The notes under the pieces were generated by a model that saw nothing but the letters and a program-made list of their open reading frames with translations, did not search any database and had not been told where the DNA came from. A stretch of DNA of 22,500 nt from positions 12,501 to 35,000 of the forward strand of contig NZ_CP120679.1 of the NCBI RefSeq assembly GCF_029537375.1, read 5' to 3'. Below are positions 20,551 through 22,500 of this stretch, one piece after another. This stretch comes from Bacillus sp. HSf4 (GTDB taxonomy: Bacteria; Bacillota; Bacilli; Bacillales; Bacillaceae). Both the position numbers and the translations under genes were made by a program. Position 1 is the first letter of the stretch. Each line of letters begins with the position of its first letter.

Positions 20551-20775
20551 ATGGGTTTTCTTCGGAAAAAGAAGCTTAGAAAAGAATTTGATAACAAGCT
20601 GGTTGAACAGCTGATGCAGCAAAAAGAAGAATGGAACAGGCAACAGCGGCTGATTGAAAACAGCCTTGAGCCTTCCGCTGAAGTCCTCTACGAGTTGAAA
20701 GTAGCTGAAGCAAAGTACTTTTTTTATTTGCGGGAAGCCAAAAAAAGAAACTTAAGAATCGGCGGATGGAAGTAG
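20551..20775 (+). CDS. yaaL: YaaL family protein (DUF2508)
   Basis: This 74-residue, very charged protein starts with a basic segment (KKKLRKEF) and continues as mostly helical heptads, ending in LREAKKRNLRIGGWK. No catalytic motif or membrane segment is visible. It is conserved directly after recR in Bacillus but its function is unknown. Start ATG 20551 has GGGAGG 11 bases upstream. It is likely in the dnaX-ebfC-recR transcript, since no terminator precedes it. Confidence 0.88.
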   Translation: MGFLRKKKLRKEFDNKLVEQLMQQKEEWNRQQRLIENSLEPSAEVLYELKVAEAKYFFYLREAKKRNLRIGGWK

Positions 20776-20778
20776 CAG

Positions 20779-20807
20779 GTCTATTTACGTGAATCTCTTC
20801 ATATGCT
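20779..20807 (+). promoter_or_regulatory. candidate sigma-E-type promoter of bofA
   Basis: GTCTATTT at 20779-20786 and CATATGCT at 20800-20807 are 13 bases apart. This is the geometry and partial sequence of a sigma-E promoter, just upstream of a sporulation gene. The match is imperfect. Confidence 0.35.
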
Positions 20808-20839
20808 TGTACTAGAAAAGGTGAGGAGTGAGAGAGTTC

Positions 20840-21106
20840 ATGGGATCTGTTATCATTATCGGGGCAATTGTGGCTTTGGTTGCCCTGCTGTTTTTTTCAA
20901 AGACCGCCTTTAAACCTTTAAAATGGATCGGGACGATTGCCGTTCGATTGATCATCGGCGCCCTGTTGTTGTTTTGTGTAAATCTGTTTGGAGAAAGCAT
21001 TGGCATTCATGTGCCGATTAATATTGTGACAACGGGGGTCAGCGGATTATTAGGTGTACCGGGGGTAGCGGCTCTCATCGTAATTAAACAATTTATCGCT
21101 GTTTAA
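20840..21106 (+). CDS. bofA: inhibitor of pro-sigma-K processing BofA
   Basis: BofA is a small integral membrane protein that, with SpoIVFA, holds the protease SpoIVFB inactive in the outer forespore membrane until the sigma-K checkpoint signal. The 88-residue reading has hydrophobic segments at about 2-20 and 28-50. A conserved C-terminal part, including GIHVPIN and GVPGVAALIVIKQF, reaches the end. The start is uncertain. ATG 20840 has GAGGAG 11 bases upstream and matches the family length. GTG 20828 would add four residues with AAAGG close by. It is followed by the rrn promoters. Confidence 0.93.
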   Translation: MGSVIIIGAIVALVALLFFSKTAFKPLKWIGTIAVRLIIGALLLFCVNLFGESIGIHVPINIVTTGVSGLLGVPGVAALIVIKQFIAV

Positions 21107-21113
21107 ATTATTG

Positions 21114-21142
21114 TTGACATCTGTTCTTAAAGGTGTTAAATT
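21114..21142 (+). promoter_or_regulatory. rrn promoter P1
   Basis: A consensus TTGACA at 21114-21119 and TAAATT at 21137-21142 are separated by 17 bases. The predicted start is about 21149-21150, choosing the G at 21150. The promoter lies 8 bases after the bofA stop. Confidence 0.8.
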
Positions 21143-21145
21143 TAT

Positions 21146-21174
21146 ATTCGTCGCTAATGACGAATTATTTTTTT
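21146..21174 (+). terminator. hairpin terminator between the two rrn promoters
   Basis: ATTCGTC (21146-21152) and GACGAAT (21159-21165) form a perfect 7-bp stem with a 6-base loop. It is followed by TA and then T7. It would end read-through from bofA. Its left arm overlaps the P1 start site. Confidence 0.6.
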
Positions 21175-21185
21175 GAAAAAAGTTA

Positions 21186-21214
21186 TTGACGACACATCAG
21201 ATTGATGTTAATAT
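21186..21214 (+). promoter_or_regulatory. rrn promoter P2
   Basis: TTGACG at 21186-21191 and TAATAT at 21209-21214 are 17 bases apart. The predicted start falls on G21221. GTP initiation is typical of Bacillus rRNA promoters and ties output to the GTP level. Confidence 0.8.
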
Positions 21215-21224
21215 ATTATAGTCG

Positions 21225-21256
21225 CTTCGAGAGAGGCAACGAAGTTCTTTGAAAAC
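21225..21256 (+). promoter_or_regulatory. rrn antitermination-like leader (boxB/boxA-like)
   Basis: A 5-bp hairpin CTTCG / CGAAG (21225-21229, 21240-21244) is followed by GTTCTTTGAAAA at 21244-21255, which resembles the boxA element used by Nus factors on rRNA leaders. A second hairpin, CGCACA / TGTGCG, lies at 21298-21315 just before 16S. Confidence 0.5.
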
Positions 21257-21330
21257 TAAACAAGACAAAACGTACCTGTTAATTCATTTTTATAAATCGC
21301 ACATGCGAGTGTGCGTAGTCATTATCAAAC

Positions 21331-22500
<1,170 letters not shown>

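Overview
The window is low-GC Gram-positive chromosome from a Bacillus of the subtilis/licheniformis group. Protein families, gene order and the 16S fragment all fit the origin-proximal stretch between two rRNA operons. The order yaaC-guaB-dacA-pdxST-serS-tRNA-Ser-dck/dgk-yaaH-yaaI-tadA-scr-dnaX-ebfC-recR-yaaL-bofA is the one I recall from B. subtilis between rrnO and rrnA. The extra three-gene block glxK-gntP-cdaR and the 16S hypervariable sequence point to a B. licheniformis-type species rather than B. subtilis. This placement rests on memory of those genomes, not on a search.

Layout. Bases 1-1848 hold the 3' part of a 23S rRNA and a full 5S rRNA, ending in a terminator shared with convergent yaaC. 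Next come guaB (GMP synthesis), dacA (PBP5 carboxypeptidase, TTG start) and the pdxS-pdxT operon (pyridoxal 5'-phosphate synthase), all on the + strand. serS follows behind a T-box leader with a UCC specifier. From 9216 to 12840 a minus-strand block encodes a glycerate kinase, a GntP-family permease and a CdaR/PucR-type regulator, with a CcpA-type cre in front of the permease. A gene-poor 490-base gap with possible coding debris precedes a tRNA-Ser(UGA). The minus strand then carries dck and dgk (overlapping by 4 bases), spore GH18/LysM protein yaaH and isochorismatase-family yaaI. The + strand resumes with tadA, the SRP RNA (scr), dnaX, ebfC, recR, yaaL and bofA. Tandem rrn promoters and a 16S rRNA cut off by the window end close the region.

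How the parts work together. Most of the window is core housekeeping: translation (rRNA, serS, tRNA-Ser, tadA, SRP RNA), purine and deoxynucleoside metabolism (guaB, dck, dgk), cofactor synthesis (pdxST), replication and repair (dnaX, ebfC, recR) and cell wall or sporulation (dacA, yaaH, bofA). The accessory element is glxK-gntP-cdaR, which looks like a carbon-catabolite-controlled uptake and phosphorylation unit for glycerate or a related sugar acid.

I found no CRISPR array, intact insertion sequence, prophage or defence system. The observations most worth checking are the predicted Shine-Dalgarno-masking hairpin around the cre upstream of gntP, the terminator that straddles the start site of the upstream rrn promoter, and the probable ATT start codon of yaaH.
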